A stretch of 64,000 nt of DNA from assembly GCF_036898095.1 (NCBI RefSeq), contig NC_090728.1, positions 90,604,814 through 90,668,813 on the forward strand. The letters are read 5' to 3'. Made by a program: the position numbers and the translations under genes. Of the stretch, positions 48,328-61,797 are shown one piece after another. Source of the stretch: Palaemon carinicauda (Eukaryota; Arthropoda; Malacostraca; Decapoda; Palaemonidae). The notes beneath the pieces are model-generated. The model made no database searches. It worked only from the letters and a program-made list of their open reading frames with translations, and was not told the DNA's origin. How positions within the stretch are numbered: position 1 is the stretch's first letter; the number at the start of each line of letters is the position of its first letter.

Positions 48328-48406
<79 letters not shown>
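48259..48406. repeat. (TA)n / (TTTA)n / (GA)n compound microsatellite
   Basis: TA run, TTTA units and ~75 bp of GA directly after the LINE 3' tail. Confidence 0.97.
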
Positions 48407-48410
<4 letters not shown>

Positions 48411-48964
48411 CATACATGGAATAATGCACAATAATTATGATGCGTTGCATTTTAAGAAGTTATTGTATTAACTATGTATTTTAAAATTCAAATAACGCTC
48501 TTTATAAATTTGTTGATTTTAAAATCTTTATATTTATTGTGAAGCACATATTCGTGTTACTCTTTTTTTCTCAAAAAGTAACATATCTGATAAATTACTT
48601 TAATGAACGAAAATATCCGTAAGTTGGACATCCAAAGCATTTGCCAACATTATAATAGAACCGTGTTAGGTAGACTTCTCTTTAATGGGTTTACTTCTTA
48701 TTTTTATCCTGAAACATTCCGCTACATATATCTTCCTGATTTTTATGAAATTTTTACTTTCAAAGTCGAGCCAGTATCATTTGATAAAGCTGGTCCTAAC
48801 TTTGAGAATTTCCGGATTTTTCATGGGATGCGGTTTCATTTTTGACTGCTGGACTTTTCTTTCATTTCAGATTTCTAAAAGCAAAGAAATATTTCTTGCA
48901 TGAAAAATTAAGATATATCAATTTCATCTTCCAATACTCTTATTCTTCTCAAATATATGGATTA
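48407..48964. other. Intergenic, short unassigned frames
   Basis: Plus frames 48603-48845 and 48685-48903 overlap; no recognisable domain. Confidence 0.45.
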
Positions 48965-49190
48965 TATACTTGTAGAAATGGATTGATTTAGATTTCAAGT
49001 ACAACTCAAGAATTCGACAATGATTTCAAATTCTTCGGGATCAACTCTTATCTTTCTTTGTAGTGGGATGGTCAAGTTCGAATCCTTGCCATGACTGATG
49101 TACTTATCATAATAAGAAATTCTCTATTGGTTCTGTGGTCTCGGGGTACACTGAATTCGATATTAAAGAATAGGTGTGGTTTTTTAACAA
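48965..49190 (+). mobile_element. Short repeat family 2 (tRNA-like SINE), copy 1
   Basis: Contains a B-box-like AGTTCGAATCC (~49074) and the shared end GAATTCGATATTA (~49153). It aligns with 50615-50862 over most of its length, starting from GATTTCAAGT...GAATTCGAC. Confidence 0.6.
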
Positions 49191-49219
49191 ATGAAAATCA
49201 TGAATTTTAGTGAGAAAAT

Positions 49220-49224
<5 letters not shown>

Positions 49225-49308
<84 letters not shown>

Positions 49309-49322
49309 CATACATACATATA
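49225..49322. repeat. (CA)n / (TA)n compound microsatellite
   Basis: About 26 bp of CA followed by ~50 bp of TA and TACA units. Confidence 0.97.
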
Positions 49323-50384
49323 GCAATATAGATATGACCATACGATTTTTACTACCCTAGATGGAATGGCGCTGTAATATTATTGCCTTTCAGGTTTCAG
49401 AACGTTATAGGGATGGGATTACTAAACCCAAACAACCTTTTATGGTCCTAGCTGACGCTCATTCCCATCCGGGATCGAACCTCATCCCTTTGAGTAAACG
49501 CTTGTGAATTTGTCTCATATTTAAAAGAAAAGAGGTAGAACTGGGAAACTGGTGTCCTTTATTTCAGACCTGAAAAGAAAGAAGCGAATGATATAAGAAA
49601 TTTTGTTTGTCCCAAACTTTTACAGAAGCCTAGCTTCTCTTAATGAAAAAACATTAAGATTTTGGATACCAAAATAAAATTCAGTGTAAGTTACTCTTCC
49701 TTAAGAAAAGCATGAATGTTGGATTTTACATAGCCTTTTACTACCTTCTCACCCTCTAAAAGGGTGCATCATTCATATTACATACCTTTGTGTCCTTAAT
49801 GACATCCTATATATAGGCCCCCCCCCCCTATGTTCTAGGTACGAGGGCTACCATTTTCGAATTTTTAAAAAATGTACCCTTCAGATTGCGTATATCTATC
49901 TATATCTATTTTATAATTATTGTCATTTATTTAATTCTTGTTTTTTTACTGTTATATGTAAATGGGAATTTTAATGCTAAGGATCGGAATTGATTATAAC
50001 ATTAATATTCGTATGAAGTTTAATGTGGGTGTGGCATTTCAGGCCAAGAAAATTAAGCTTATCTGTTTTCCAAAAGGATTTATGGAAGTTTGAATTTGAA
50101 AATTTATCGTAGTATCCAGCCTTTAACTAAAATATTGCACAGCTTCGCCTTGTCGGGTATAGAATGTCCTCTCAGGACGACAGCTTTGATAATATGATTA
50201 CTCCCATGATATAGGATATGGCGGGACTGCAGTAGCGGTATTTTGGATGCCACCTCAGACCCAGAAAGTCATATCAGGAACTTTGTTCCATCTAGGAAAT
50301 GTATTGCGTTGTGTATACAACCTGCAAGTAGTTTAAAATCTCCGAAAGAGCACTTTAGTTGGAAGGGTTGAGGGGAGGGGGAGC
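49323..50384. other. Intergenic; possible SINE remnant near 49440-49500
   Basis: The minus strand at ~49475 reads GAGGTTCGATCCCGG, a good pol III B box, but no A box was found at the expected spacing. A short poly-C run lies at ~49820. Nothing else recognised. Confidence 0.4.
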
Positions 50385-50540
50385 TTTTCAGATCAGCAAA
50401 GCATTGTTTCGACCAGGGGTATAGGTTCGAGTCTTTGCCCTGTCAGAAACGTTTAATCTAAAAGACTTTTCTGTGGATATATATAAACAAGCTTGAATTC
50501 GATATTAGATGCCTTTTGTGGTTCATAATCACATTTGTTA
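50385..50540 (+). mobile_element. Short repeat family 2 (tRNA-like SINE), copy 2
   Basis: B box TAGGTTCGAGTCTTTGCC (~50440) and the family end GAATTCGATATTAGATG (~50495). Confidence 0.6.
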
Positions 50541-50614
50541 GTCACATGTGTTAGTGACAGATAGTCATCATAAATAGCTACATGTTGCAAACTCATTAAT
50601 GAGCTATCATAGTT

Positions 50615-50862
50615 GATGTGTTGATTTCAAGTCTAAGAACAGATTCCTGAATTCGACAGGAGGATGTTCAATGGACTTGAGGTGAACTTAGATCTCACTT
50701 TATGGCTCGTTTGTTGAGTCCACTGCTGGCATGTTTCGTCTCAGAGGCATAGGTTCGAGGCCTTGACCAGCTAGAAGTATTTATCATAAAAACATTTCTT
50801 GAGGATATACAGTATATTTCAAAGATAGAATTCGATATTAGATGGCATTTGTGGTTGATATT
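50615..50862 (+). mobile_element. Short repeat family 2 (tRNA-like SINE), copy 3
   Basis: B box TAGGTTCGAGGCCTTGACC (~50750), ATTTATCATAAAAA (~50778) and the family end GAATTCGATATTAGATGG (~50830). All three copies lie on the same strand within 2 kb. Confidence 0.6.
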
Positions 50863-50869
50863 TTCATAC

Positions 50870-50880
50870 ACATATATATA

Positions 50881-50954
<74 letters not shown>

Positions 50955-50975
50955 TGTATATATACAATGTATATA

Positions 50976-51036
<61 letters not shown>
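50870..51036. repeat. (TA)n microsatellite
   Basis: About 165 bp of TA with TACTGTATA and TATACAATG interruptions. Confidence 0.98.
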
Positions 51037-51039
<3 letters not shown>

Positions 51040-51189
51040 GTGTGTGTACAAGTGCATGTGTGTTTATGCTTGTGCTATTATACGTGACCCGTCATAAAGG
51101 ATAGCTATATATTAGATAAGCACACTCGTACACGGATCCCCTTTCACCATGATATGACTACTCTCTCTCTCCCTTGTACCCGAGGTAAT

Positions 51190-51213
51190 GAGAGAGCTCA
51201 GCATGACCGGATA

Positions 51214-51265
<52 letters not shown>

Positions 51266-51268
51266 TAT

Positions 51269-51313
<45 letters not shown>

Positions 51314-51331
51314 GAAGAGCTCAGCGTGACC

Positions 51332-51424
<93 letters not shown>

Positions 51425-51595
51425 ATACAGTATATACATATATTTATATATATGTATATGTATCTATATACATATACATAAGTGTATATATATACATATA
51501 CATAAGTGTTATATATACATATATATATGTGTATATATATATTTATATATATATATATGTATATATATTTATATATATGTATATATATATTTATA

Positions 51596-51664
<69 letters not shown>

Positions 51665-51665
51665 A
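51190..51665. repeat. (TA)n / (TG)n tract with embedded direct repeat
   Basis: AGAGCTCAGCATGACCGGATA (split: AGAGCTCAGC at ~51191) recurs as AGAGCTCAGCGTGACCGTATA-type sequence at ~51315 with a TA run between. TA/TATG repeats then continue to a (TG)n end at ~51660. Confidence 0.9.
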
Positions 51666-52544
51666 GCCAGGCACTTGCTTCTGATTAAATAGGGGATATA
51701 TGTGTTATCATGATGTTTGTGTTTATATACTGAGGCTATGTAATTTTCTAAAAACATATTTTTAAGTTTTTCTTTACTTTGAAATATTCCGTTCATTTAG
51801 TAAAAGCGTCTCTTAGCCTCTGAATGAAACGTTTTAGAATTTGTAACGTTTTTATCCCGTCATCCATCACACACCTGGGGAGTAGATGCGCCTCATGGGG
51901 CTTTCTCTGAAGATATATATTCCTAGACTTCGATAAATTTCGTTGGCAAAGCCTCCTCTCGGAGTTATTCAACCGGAGGTCACTAGTTTATAGCGTCGAA
52001 TCTCCAGGGTCACATGAGGCTGCCGTCAATCACCTCCAACATCGCCTCACATGTCGCGTATTAAGAGTTTATTTGCGTATTAAATAGTTTATTTCCATGC
52101 GTTAAGGGTTTATACGCGCATTAGGAGTTTTTTCTTCATATTTTATGGATCCTTTAGTTGGCTGCTCTCTGCTCCCTCATACGTTTTGTCATGACGTATG
52201 TTTCCCTGTCTGATGAATGCATCTCATCCTCCCTCCTCTCTTTTTTCATTTCTCTTTTTCTCGTGCACTTCTATGGGAGCGAATATGTTCGCAATGTGAG
52301 GCTGACTGTAGCTGGTGACTTTCATTTTTCTTACTTTTGTAGATGTGTAGAGGAATTAGAAATGAAGGCCCTTCAAGTGTCACACGTCTCTTTCTTCTTT
52401 TCTTCTTGTTTGTTTGGGAATAGTGTACCTTCATGTTGGCAATTGGCAGATTGGTTAAATTGAGTGTATAAAACTGTCGTTTTTTAACTGCAAGAAAGTA
52501 AAACAAAAGCTTCAAATGGCGAGAGAACTAGTATCTGTGAGTAT
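51666..52544. other. Intergenic, nothing recognised
   Basis: GC-balanced patches at 51840-52060 and 52150-52460. The plus-strand frame at 52158-52463 begins at TTG and has no recognisable domain. Confidence 0.45.
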
Positions 52545-52674
52545 ATACACACACATATATATTATGTATATATATGTACATACATATATATTTATATTAT
52601 GTATATATATAAATGTATGTATGTATGTATGTATGTATATATATGTGTATGCATATATGTGTATGTGTGTGCAC

Positions 52675-52741
<67 letters not shown>

Positions 52742-52767
52742 TGTATATATATGGATGCATGTATGTG

Positions 52768-52801
<34 letters not shown>

Positions 52802-52839
52802 AGTATGTATGTATGCGTATGTGTGTATATATATTCATA

Positions 52840-52893
<54 letters not shown>

Positions 52894-52978
52894 TTATATT
52901 CATATCTATATGTATATATGTGTGTATATATATACATATATATGTATATATGTATATATGTATGTATGTATTTATGTG

Positions 52979-53030
<52 letters not shown>
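52545..53030. repeat. Compound (TA)n / (TATG)n tract
   Basis: About 485 bp of TA-family repeats with TATG, GTGTATG and TATT interruptions, the longest such tract in the window. Confidence 0.97.
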
Positions 53031-53033
<3 letters not shown>

Positions 53034-53038
<5 letters not shown>

Positions 53039-53230
53039 TAATCAGCTGTTACTGATCCACTGTAGGACAAATGCCTCAAATGTATCCTTTCACTCGCGTC
53101 TGTTTATGTTCTTTCTATGCCATTTTATGACGGTAAATTTTCTTAATTCGTCAAACCATGCCTTCTCTTCCTTCCCCCTACTTCTTTTACAATCTCTAGA
53201 GAAACATTCTGTAGTTCTTTACAGAATGGG
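53034..53230 (-). pseudogene. LINE RT C-terminal fragment
   Basis: Minus-strand blocks WFDELRKFT and [18 protein letters not shown] (frame-broken) are the final part of an arthropod LINE polyprotein. This is the same block as the inverted copy at 23689-23770. It ends at a (TA)n tract. Confidence 0.65.
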
Positions 53231-53986
53231 TTACAGAATAGGTTACAGGGCTGGGTCACATTGTCGTGATTGGTTGGCCATGTAGTTCGTCTGGTCACAC
53301 ATCTTGGCGGCAAATATGTCACCCTTTTTTGCGGACCTTCTTTGCTTGAAATTCTCAGTTGTTAACGCAGCGTTAAAACCTGTGGTAGCTGCTCACTCGC
53401 AAGGTTAGGATAGGGATAAGAAAGGAAGTGAGTTTGGGCAAGGAAAAGGGTGCGGCAGACATGCGGCAGCATCTTAGGCCCATGATAGGAGATTAGGGGA
53501 GAAGCTTACATTTATACTGTTATGAATTTAATTGCAGAATAGAACGTAAATTACATATATTTTTGCATAAATAAATACAATGTTAATTTAAGGGAGCAAG
53601 AATTACAAATATAACTTAAATCTTACAAACTATAAAGAAATACAAAGCATTTTACAACAGACATGCAAAACATGTACGTAATTCTTTCATATACCACCTA
53701 TTTAAGAGAAATGTGATACATGGTTAAGTATAATCGTGGATAAACATCTTGGGTAGAAAACTTTTGCAAAGTCCGTATTTTATTACTTCTATACAGATGG
53801 CTAATCTCGCACGCACTCAGACGCTTCATGAATGTTAAGGCCCGGTAATGTTTCTTTTATGTTATACATCCAACCCTAATTATACGCTGCTCACCAAATT
53901 ATCATCATCCATTTTTTTTTTACAAAACAGCTGTCTCAAAACGCACTTAAGCCAGTATTTCACCTTCTTGAAACATCTTACTCCTT
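53231..53986. other. Intergenic, nothing recognised
   Basis: No gene or repeat family identified. Confidence 0.5.
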
Positions 53987-54013
53987 GTGTGTGTGTGTGT
54001 GTGTGTGTGTACA

Positions 54014-54083
<70 letters not shown>

Positions 54084-54099
54084 ATATATATATATATAC

Positions 54100-54157
<58 letters not shown>
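53987..54157. repeat. (TG)n / (TA)n compound microsatellite
   Basis: About 25 bp of TG, then TA runs. Confidence 0.98.
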
Positions 54158-54160
<3 letters not shown>

Positions 54161-55676
54161 AAGTTTCTTACCATTTCAGTATTTAATATCTCACTATACA
54201 GCACAAACTGTTAATCTCAACAGTCAAGATTTTTCCTTAAATACTATTAACATCCACACTCTTCTTTCAAACAGAGGATTAAGGTCAACAATCCTTCGTG
54301 AATTACCATATTGAATTCCATAAACTTCTATCATCTTTCCCTTTTTTTCTCTTTACTTTTACACATACAGTGCATCCATACATACTTATTCGTAATAAAA
54401 AGATTTTGTGATTCAGTGGCTGACTACGGCGAGTAAGTTATCTATATGAAAAAAAAGTTTCAATGGAATGTGGGAATGAACTATTTCATATCAAACATTT
54501 ATATAAGTAGTTTGTGAGTGAAAAAAATACCATAGCAGGTATAGAACCTAGGAAAATCTTTAGAAAAATTAACAGAAATGTATTGATAAGAGTATATATG
54601 ATATAGGTAGATTATTTGAGAACTTTAGAGTAATAAAGCGTGCTAGAATATTTAAATGAGTGTGAGACTGTTGTGTAAAAATATTTTGAGATAATGAGTG
54701 AAAGAATGCAAAAATGTTTCTGAAGGAAGAACATTTTTATTTGAATTTGAGAATGGTTAATGTTTTGAGGCAAAAGTCAATAAGATATACGCTCTCTGCT
54801 TTTCATCCAATATAATAAAACATTTTCTCATTTCTCCATACACCTGAGTGCCTCCTTTTCATATGGGTTCCTTCTTTTAAGATGAGAATGTTTACCTCTT
54901 CGTATATAGCCACAATGTATTACTCCATAATGCCTTCAGAGATTCTTTTATAATTTGCTGTACTTTTCTTTAATAGATGTACGTTCGCTTTTCAACGTTG
55001 CCTATCGCAAGCGTCTTTAGAAACACTAGCCTTGAAATTGGTTACAGGCGCAACTCAGATTATTTCACCATGGACTTTCAACACTTAGATTATTAGTAGA
55101 TAGCAGACCTCCCTAAGCTAAATTATTTCTTTCCTTCATATAACATCTGTACGTTTTACTTTCTAAAAGACTTTAATGACAAATTACAATTGAATAGTTA
55201 AACATAAGGGGAATTAGAAATCAAAATAAAAACAAATTAAGTGAAGTAAGTTCTCGTGTGGCTGCATATTAGAATATTTGATATTTAAGTATGCAAATTA
55301 GTTAGTATAATCATATGCATGTAGATATACATTCATATTAATATATATTTCAACATTTTGCTGAAGACATTTTTGGCACGCTATGTACAGAATGCATATT
55401 CAAGAGGAAAGATTATTAGAGTTACGTTGTCATTTTTACTTTGCCATCATGCATGTTTAATGGACTGTTTGTTTCTTGAATTTCCTAGAGAAAATGCTGA
55501 TGAGATTATATAGTTTTACGTCTTCCCTGTCCGGTTTCCATTTATCCATTCCATTAGCCGAGTGTTCGTTTTTTCTTTACAGCTCCACTGTTCCCTCAAA
55601 TTTTACCGGATAATTCAGCCATTATTTTGTTTAATATTTCTGTCTTCATATTTTTTTTTACATTTTTTTAAACTAG

Positions 55677-55680
<4 letters not shown>
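54158..55680. other. Intergenic, nothing recognised
   Basis: AT-rich sequence without recognisable features. Confidence 0.5.
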
Positions 55681-55767
<87 letters not shown>

Positions 55768-55827
55768 ATATATATCTATATATATGCACGTATATATATA
55801 TATATATATATCTATATATATATGCAC

Positions 55828-55889
<62 letters not shown>
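55681..55889. repeat. (TC)n / (TA)n compound microsatellite
   Basis: About 82 bp of TC followed by TA runs; a GCACGTATATATA-type unit occurs twice (55787, 55825). Confidence 0.98.
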
Positions 55890-55890
<1 letters not shown>

Positions 55891-56551
55891 AATTATTACA
55901 TTAATCTTGAATGAGTCCCCAGTGCAGTAGAAGTTACATAACGCCTGTACAGAATGCTCATTATCAATTTATCCAACCACGTTACTCCTCGTGCCATTCA
56001 CACTTATTTGGCAGGAACTCGAGCACCTCGTGGATATCATGGCTCTTTATATTCATTATGTCTTGTTCTCATCTATCCAACCGTTTTTTTTTTTTTTTTT
56101 TTCAGGTATTTCGCTCCTTTTCCCTCTTGCACTTATGATTTATACTCTCTTTCCATTGTTGTATTATTACCCATTCGTTCCGCATGACCCTGGAATGCTC
56201 TAATCAATCAGTTCAATTATTCAAAAGATTTTATTAATCATTCTAAATTTTCCATTAATCACCATATTAATTCTTCTTATATTATATTATACTGAGTAAA
56301 TAGTTCATCCAGACAGTTGCAACCTTATATATTTTATTTGCATCATCATCTACACCCACTTCCATAAATATGAGTTGGGCAAGAGTCTCATCATACTTTT
56401 CTAACGTGTATTTCTGTGCTGGATTGCACTTGCCCTGGCTTACAATATTCCATTTCGTGTTAGGTATTTACATTTCATCCTAAGTTGGGCAAACTTCATT
56501 CTTTTCCTTTTTCTTTGAAGAAATTGTCTTGATAATTTCCAAACAATGTTG
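55890..56551. other. Intergenic with poly-T run
   Basis: A T run of ~19 at 56084-56102; short frames only. Confidence 0.5.
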
Positions 56552-56680
56552 TACCTGCTGGGTTATCAGCAGCCGTTACATTGGTCCTAACTTGCGTTGA
56601 GAGGGGGTTTGGCCATTGGTAAGATGTGAACATATTGCAGCCTGGCCGCACGCGCTCATAATCAGCCCTTTAACCTTAAA
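56552..56680 (+). mobile_element. tRNA-derived SINE, family 1, fragment
   Basis: Retains CTGCTGGGTTATCAGCAGCC and the GAGAGGGGGTTTGG block of the family body; head missing, 3' end degraded. Confidence 0.6.
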
Positions 56681-57329
56681 ATGTTAATATGGAAGCCATT
56701 ATTTAGCAAACTGTAAAAGAATATTACTATGCAAACTTTCAGTTAAGAGTGTTGGCACAGATATCCTTTTACTTTAGGGCCTTGGTCAATCATATCGATC
56801 CAACATAATGCAAATTCTTACTTTCCTCATAGTGTATTAGATACATACCATTCCTGACACAAAAACACTTCACTATAACGAGGGGCGTGTTTAGGTTGTG
56901 TACCGTATGTTAGATACTGTTTGTTTGAATCGAGAAATAAACACAGAATCAGATACGTCATTGAATATTTAATTCAATAGCTCTTCTGCTCTCTTTTCAT
57001 TCGTAGTCAACATGAGGATACTTGATTTAATTTTATAGCTGCTTATAAACATCCCAGGATGCCATCATAGTTACATGTTTATCATAGGAAATTTAACCTT
57101 CAGATTACTCTTTTAAGTTTTATACCAAGTGTATCTTATGCATAGAATAATTGTCGGAGATGGTACGGTTTCCCCTCCACTCTTCTCACCTTCCAAACCC
57201 CCCCCCCCCCCTTTATGATTTGTTGCCACTTTGAGGCATATTAGTATGCAAGGGGAATCTTTGCTCCTAGAACATAAATAGGAAACATTACCCTGCATGA
57301 GACGCTGAGCTCCAAAAGTGCCCAACCCC

Positions 57330-57332
<3 letters not shown>
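56681..57332. other. Intergenic with poly-C run
   Basis: C run of ~12 at 57200-57211; nothing recognised otherwise. Confidence 0.5.

Positions 57333-57382
<50 letters not shown>
57333..57382. repeat. (CT)n microsatellite
   Basis: About 50 bp of CT. Confidence 0.97.
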
Positions 57383-57387
<5 letters not shown>

Positions 57388-57520
57388 CACTAGCTTTAAA
57401 AGTGGTGGGTGTGTATGATAATTATGTATTTGTAAGGGAACCCACTATGTTTATCGTATTGCAATACTTGGCAAAAGTGTCTGTTCTGTACCTGGTGGTG
57501 TATGATTATGATGTTATATA

Positions 57521-57531
57521 ATATATATACA

Positions 57532-57592
<61 letters not shown>
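57521..57592. repeat. (TA)n microsatellite
   Basis: About 70 bp of TA, 60 bp before an RTE-like LINE fragment. Confidence 0.97.
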
Positions 57593-57597
<5 letters not shown>

Positions 57598-57651
57598 ACA
57601 ATATGATATGATATACTATAATAATTCATTACTATATTATAGCATCTTCCA

Positions 57652-58292
57652 TTTGCAATGGAGATGAAATATCATTGGAAGGAGAAAGGATTAATGAGGT
57701 AGAATCATTTACGTATCTAGGAATTATGATCTCCAATACAGGGTCTCTAGAATTAGAGTTTAGTGAAGGATTGATAAAAGTAAGTCGTAGGTTGAGTAAA
57801 ATTTGGAAATAAAATCGCCTTAAATTACATATAAAAATCAAACGATATATTATTTAATAAGATCGGTGTTACTATATGGACATGGGTCATGGTTTGCAAT
57901 GAAACAATCTCCAATAGATTTAGTAGATTTGTGAATAAAGCCCTCAGAAGAATATTGGAAGTTAAATGTCAGGACAGGATTAGAGTTGAAACTATAAGAA
58001 AGATAACTCAAGTGCCATATGTGGATGAGATCATGATGACGGGTAGATGGAGATGGTTTGGGCATGTTCTTCGCACTCCCCAAGAGAGATTAGTTCACCA
58101 AAATTTCAACTGGGCTCCACAAGGCACTAGAAGAGTTAGAAGACCCAGGCCTACATGGCTGAGGACTATGAAACGTTAAGTAGGAGATGATGAATGGTAA
58201 ATTAAATTAAATTAAAATCTCAAGATAGAGACGACTGGCGAAATATAACCAAGGCCCTTTGCGTCAATAGGCGTAGGAGATTATGATGGTGA
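57652..58292 (+). pseudogene. RTE-like LINE 3' region, copy 4
   Basis: Starts at the GDEISLEGERINEVE-like block (57655), then YLGIMISNTGS (57715). A longer surviving frame follows at 57889-58179 with NRFSRFVNKALRRILEVK, QVPYVDEIMMTGRWRWFGHV and LRTPQERLVHQNFNWAPQ. It ends in the LCVNRRR region near 58270. An ATTAA repeat insertion at ~58199-58215 and stops disable it. This is the best-preserved C-terminal copy of the family here. Confidence 0.85.
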
Positions 58293-61200
58293 TATAATTT
58301 GATATAAAAGAAGTATTTGATGGGAGCATGGTGCTTTTGATACTGATGATTCTCATTATATTACTTCCTACATTTTGTGTGGCGGAAGCGCACTTTCAAA
58401 TCTTGCAGTTTTTAGAACACTTTTCTGTCTCTCCATGAAGAATCTTCCCCATCAATGGTTTGCAACATGTAGATATAGATTGAATATACCTATACTGAGT
58501 CTCATGATACAGTATCTGTGTTAGCAGGATCCTATTTCCATACTTACTACGACAAGTCTTGGATGGTAACGATTGACAAGCCCAAAATAAGACCAAGTAT
58601 CAACAAGAACAGTAAAAATATTTAATTTTTTCTCTTTATTTTCTTCATTAGATTCTAGAAAAAGTTTTAAAAAAAATTCTAAATTTTATGTACCTAGAAC
58701 CAGTTTCTTGGTAACGACAGTTTTAATTGAAACACAAAAGCTCACTGAATGTTAAGGTAGTATTTTATGATTTGGATAGACACATTCAAAATACCCTTTC
58801 TTCGGGGATTACTTTAATTCATTCTCGTCAACAGTAAGTAAATGGTTCGTTGTACTATACCTGACCCACTTTCATCTTAAATCAAATAAAAGGCAATTGG
58901 AGTTAGTACCCTCTCCAGAATACTAATTACATTCTGTTGATAATGAACTATATTTTATAAGGGTTCGCCGCCATCAAATACCTAGAGATGGTTGAAATTT
59001 GGGTTGTTAGGGGATCGAACAATGATTTTGAAGTTTTATTTCCCATAGTGAATAAGGGAAACGTAAGTCTTCCATGATTTGTAAATAGTTTATCAAGAAA
59101 TTGTTATTTTGTGCAACAAAATTAATTGTTCTGTTGTATCTTACTTCATTAAGGTTATGAGATTTCTGTGTATCATCTGTATGTACCAGAGGTAAAATGT
59201 GTCAACTTAATAGTCTCCAATAAAAGTTGGTAAGTTATATGTTTTAATAATGTCCTGTGATCACATCCATTATAACACATTCGGAAGAGTATTATGTTTT
59301 CTCACTTGTTATTTAGCTTTTTTCCAAGTCAGACTGTTTGTATTTTCTAGAGAGTGATTAATGAAGGTCTCACATACTTATAGATGGAATATATTAGTAA
59401 ATTGAAATCGGAAAGAAATTGTTACATAAATTTTCCCAGAAGTAAAATATTGTCAGATATGCTTCTTTATGGAACGCTCTATGGTTCCATACAGAAGACA
59501 AGATAGACACATATATATGTAAATTTCTCGCTTGTGCAGACTCTTCTGTTTTTCATCCAACGAGGAAATTACGTTATTAGCAGAATTTTTTGGCGGGGTA
59601 TGCAAATGAGGGAATTGCTATTTGACTCACGTAAATAAGAAAAGAAAAGTTTGAGTTTTAGAGTTTGGTGTGGTTTTTATATTTTTCATTTCTTGTTTCC
59701 CCTATTTATTTCCCATTTTCCTCGTTCTCTATTCCGCGACCTTCCCTTTAATTAATATCCCTCAGAGTGGATGCCAGACTGCTTTAAAAGGCGTGCATTT
59801 TATTTCTTCGTTTTTCATGTATGATATCAGCAAGAGAAAGGGGATGAATGAAAGTCATTAATGTGGCAGTGGCTTTATTTCATGAGTCCGTAGCTTTTCT
59901 CCCTGCTGGCAGAATACGGTTTTTAATCACCAAAGTTTTTCCGATAAGTCGCCTGTTGTATTATCCTCTTCAAAGTTGAATGTCAACAGATTCGTTTTTT
60001 ACATCTTATAAATGTAAACAGAACATTACATATTAGTATTATAAGTACCCCTGAATAAATATCGCGCACAAAGATCCCATAACAGCGTGAAGGGCAAATT
60101 TACTTTCGTTTAAATGAAAACACTAAAAAAGATTTTTGCTCTTATGCGAGCATTTCGTCCCGAGGCAGAGGCTAGACAGAGAGGGAGGAAAAATAGGTAT
60201 TGAGTAACATTGGACTGCACTTCCGAATATTCGTCGGATATTCCAGGATATTCGTCGGCGGTGGATGGGAGAGTTCCTGGCGGTCAGGCAGAATTCTCTG
60301 CTGACTTAGCTGAAACTACAACCCTTTGCCGTTCTTTTCATCTCCCTTTTTCCCGTCCTTCTTTATTATTTTTTTTTTTTCGGAGATTGAAATGAGTAGC
60401 AGAACCGTAATTTTGGTTAATTTGTGAACGCTATTAGGAAGGGAAACTTTTGTTACAGAGCAGAAACTGAAGATATTCCCTCTACCTTCTTTTGTTCTTT
60501 CATCAGTTCCAGATTATTAGCGGCACTTCCTAACTAATGTTACTCGCTAAAATTTTGAACATCTTACCTTTTTTTTCATTTTCTAATTTACGAGGGCATT
60601 GTTCTACACTGCCCTCAGAAACTTAAGAAGATTTGTGAGAATACGACTTTTATGAGACTTGTCTTTTATGACTTTGGCGAGGATAGCAATTATTATGTTG
60701 GTTTTTCTAATTGATTGCAGCATTGTTGTCGTTGGTTACGTCACCGTTTCTATGATTACATAGGTTTTTGGGATCCCTCTCGTTTGTACGGAAAGAGGGA
60801 CGTAACTATTACTCACTTCGTATGTGGTATTCCGAGAATATTATGTTTGTCCTATAGTGAAATTTGCTATCCACGCCGTTTATGTTTTAGATTTCCTTTA
60901 AAATTTTTAATTGAATTCAAAAGATTTTTTTTTAAAGGGACAGTTGGCGCTTTCTTATTTATTTGATTCACGTTTACGCGGATTTTTATGGTTTTGGAAT
61001 ATTTGACACTAGTTCTTCACTTAATTGACAGGAATGTCTGTCCTACGTATGAAATCTTTGTCTTGTGGAAACCTTATAACTCATGTTCGTAAAGTTTAGA
61101 CTTTCCCATAACATCATTACTATAACCTGTAACTTTAAAATGAAAAGAATCATGACATTGATTACTAATAAACTATAAAATTCAGCAGGTAAGTATGTAT

Positions 61201-61717
61201 GTGGCAGTGAGCGTTTTACTTTATTTTACCCGGATCGTCCCTTGTTAGCTCATGTTGAATTTATATTTGTATTTAAATGATTTTACGCGTGCTATCTTAT
61301 TGCACAGTTCTCATGTTTCACCTTTTTTTTTTAAACTTGCTTATCATCTTGATAAACTGAAGGCTTTTTTCATAGGAACATTTGTCCAATATGAATCTCT
61401 AAAAGTTATCTCAAATGAACTAGTACATATAATTAAAGAAAAGGTTTTATTGAAATTGTTTTGGTAATATCGTTGTTCATTACAGACTGAATATACTGCT
61501 TTCAGAAGTACGCGCTCTTACGCTACTATATCTTCGTGATAAAATCATTCTACAAAATATCGTGATGTTGCTATGATAGAGTTGATAATGTGGTTGTTGT
61601 CTAATTGTGCGAGGTGATATAGATTTAAACGAGGATGTTGTATATCTTAAGTTTCATGTTAAAGTGAAGTTTCTTAAACTCAATGGATTTACGTGTATAT
61701 TGTTTATATAAGTATGT

Positions 61718-61720
<3 letters not shown>
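58293..61720. other. Intergenic, nothing recognised
   Basis: 3.4 kb of AT-rich DNA without recognised gene or repeat family. 60100-60420 is slightly GC-richer; frames 59670-59861, 60210-60395 and 60715-60966 (plus) have no known domain. Confidence 0.5.

Positions 61721-61794
<74 letters not shown>
61721..61794. repeat. (TC)n microsatellite
   Basis: About 74 bp of TC. Confidence 0.98.

Positions 61795-61797
<3 letters not shown>

Noticed and set aside
49440..49500. tRNA or SINE on the minus strand with B box GGTTCGATCCC
   Set aside because: No A box at proper spacing and no second copy found; left as a note only.
52158..52463. 101-codon frame on the plus strand as a possible secreted or membrane peptide
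   Set aside because: Begins at TTG, its hydrophobic runs come from T-rich DNA, and no family was recognised.
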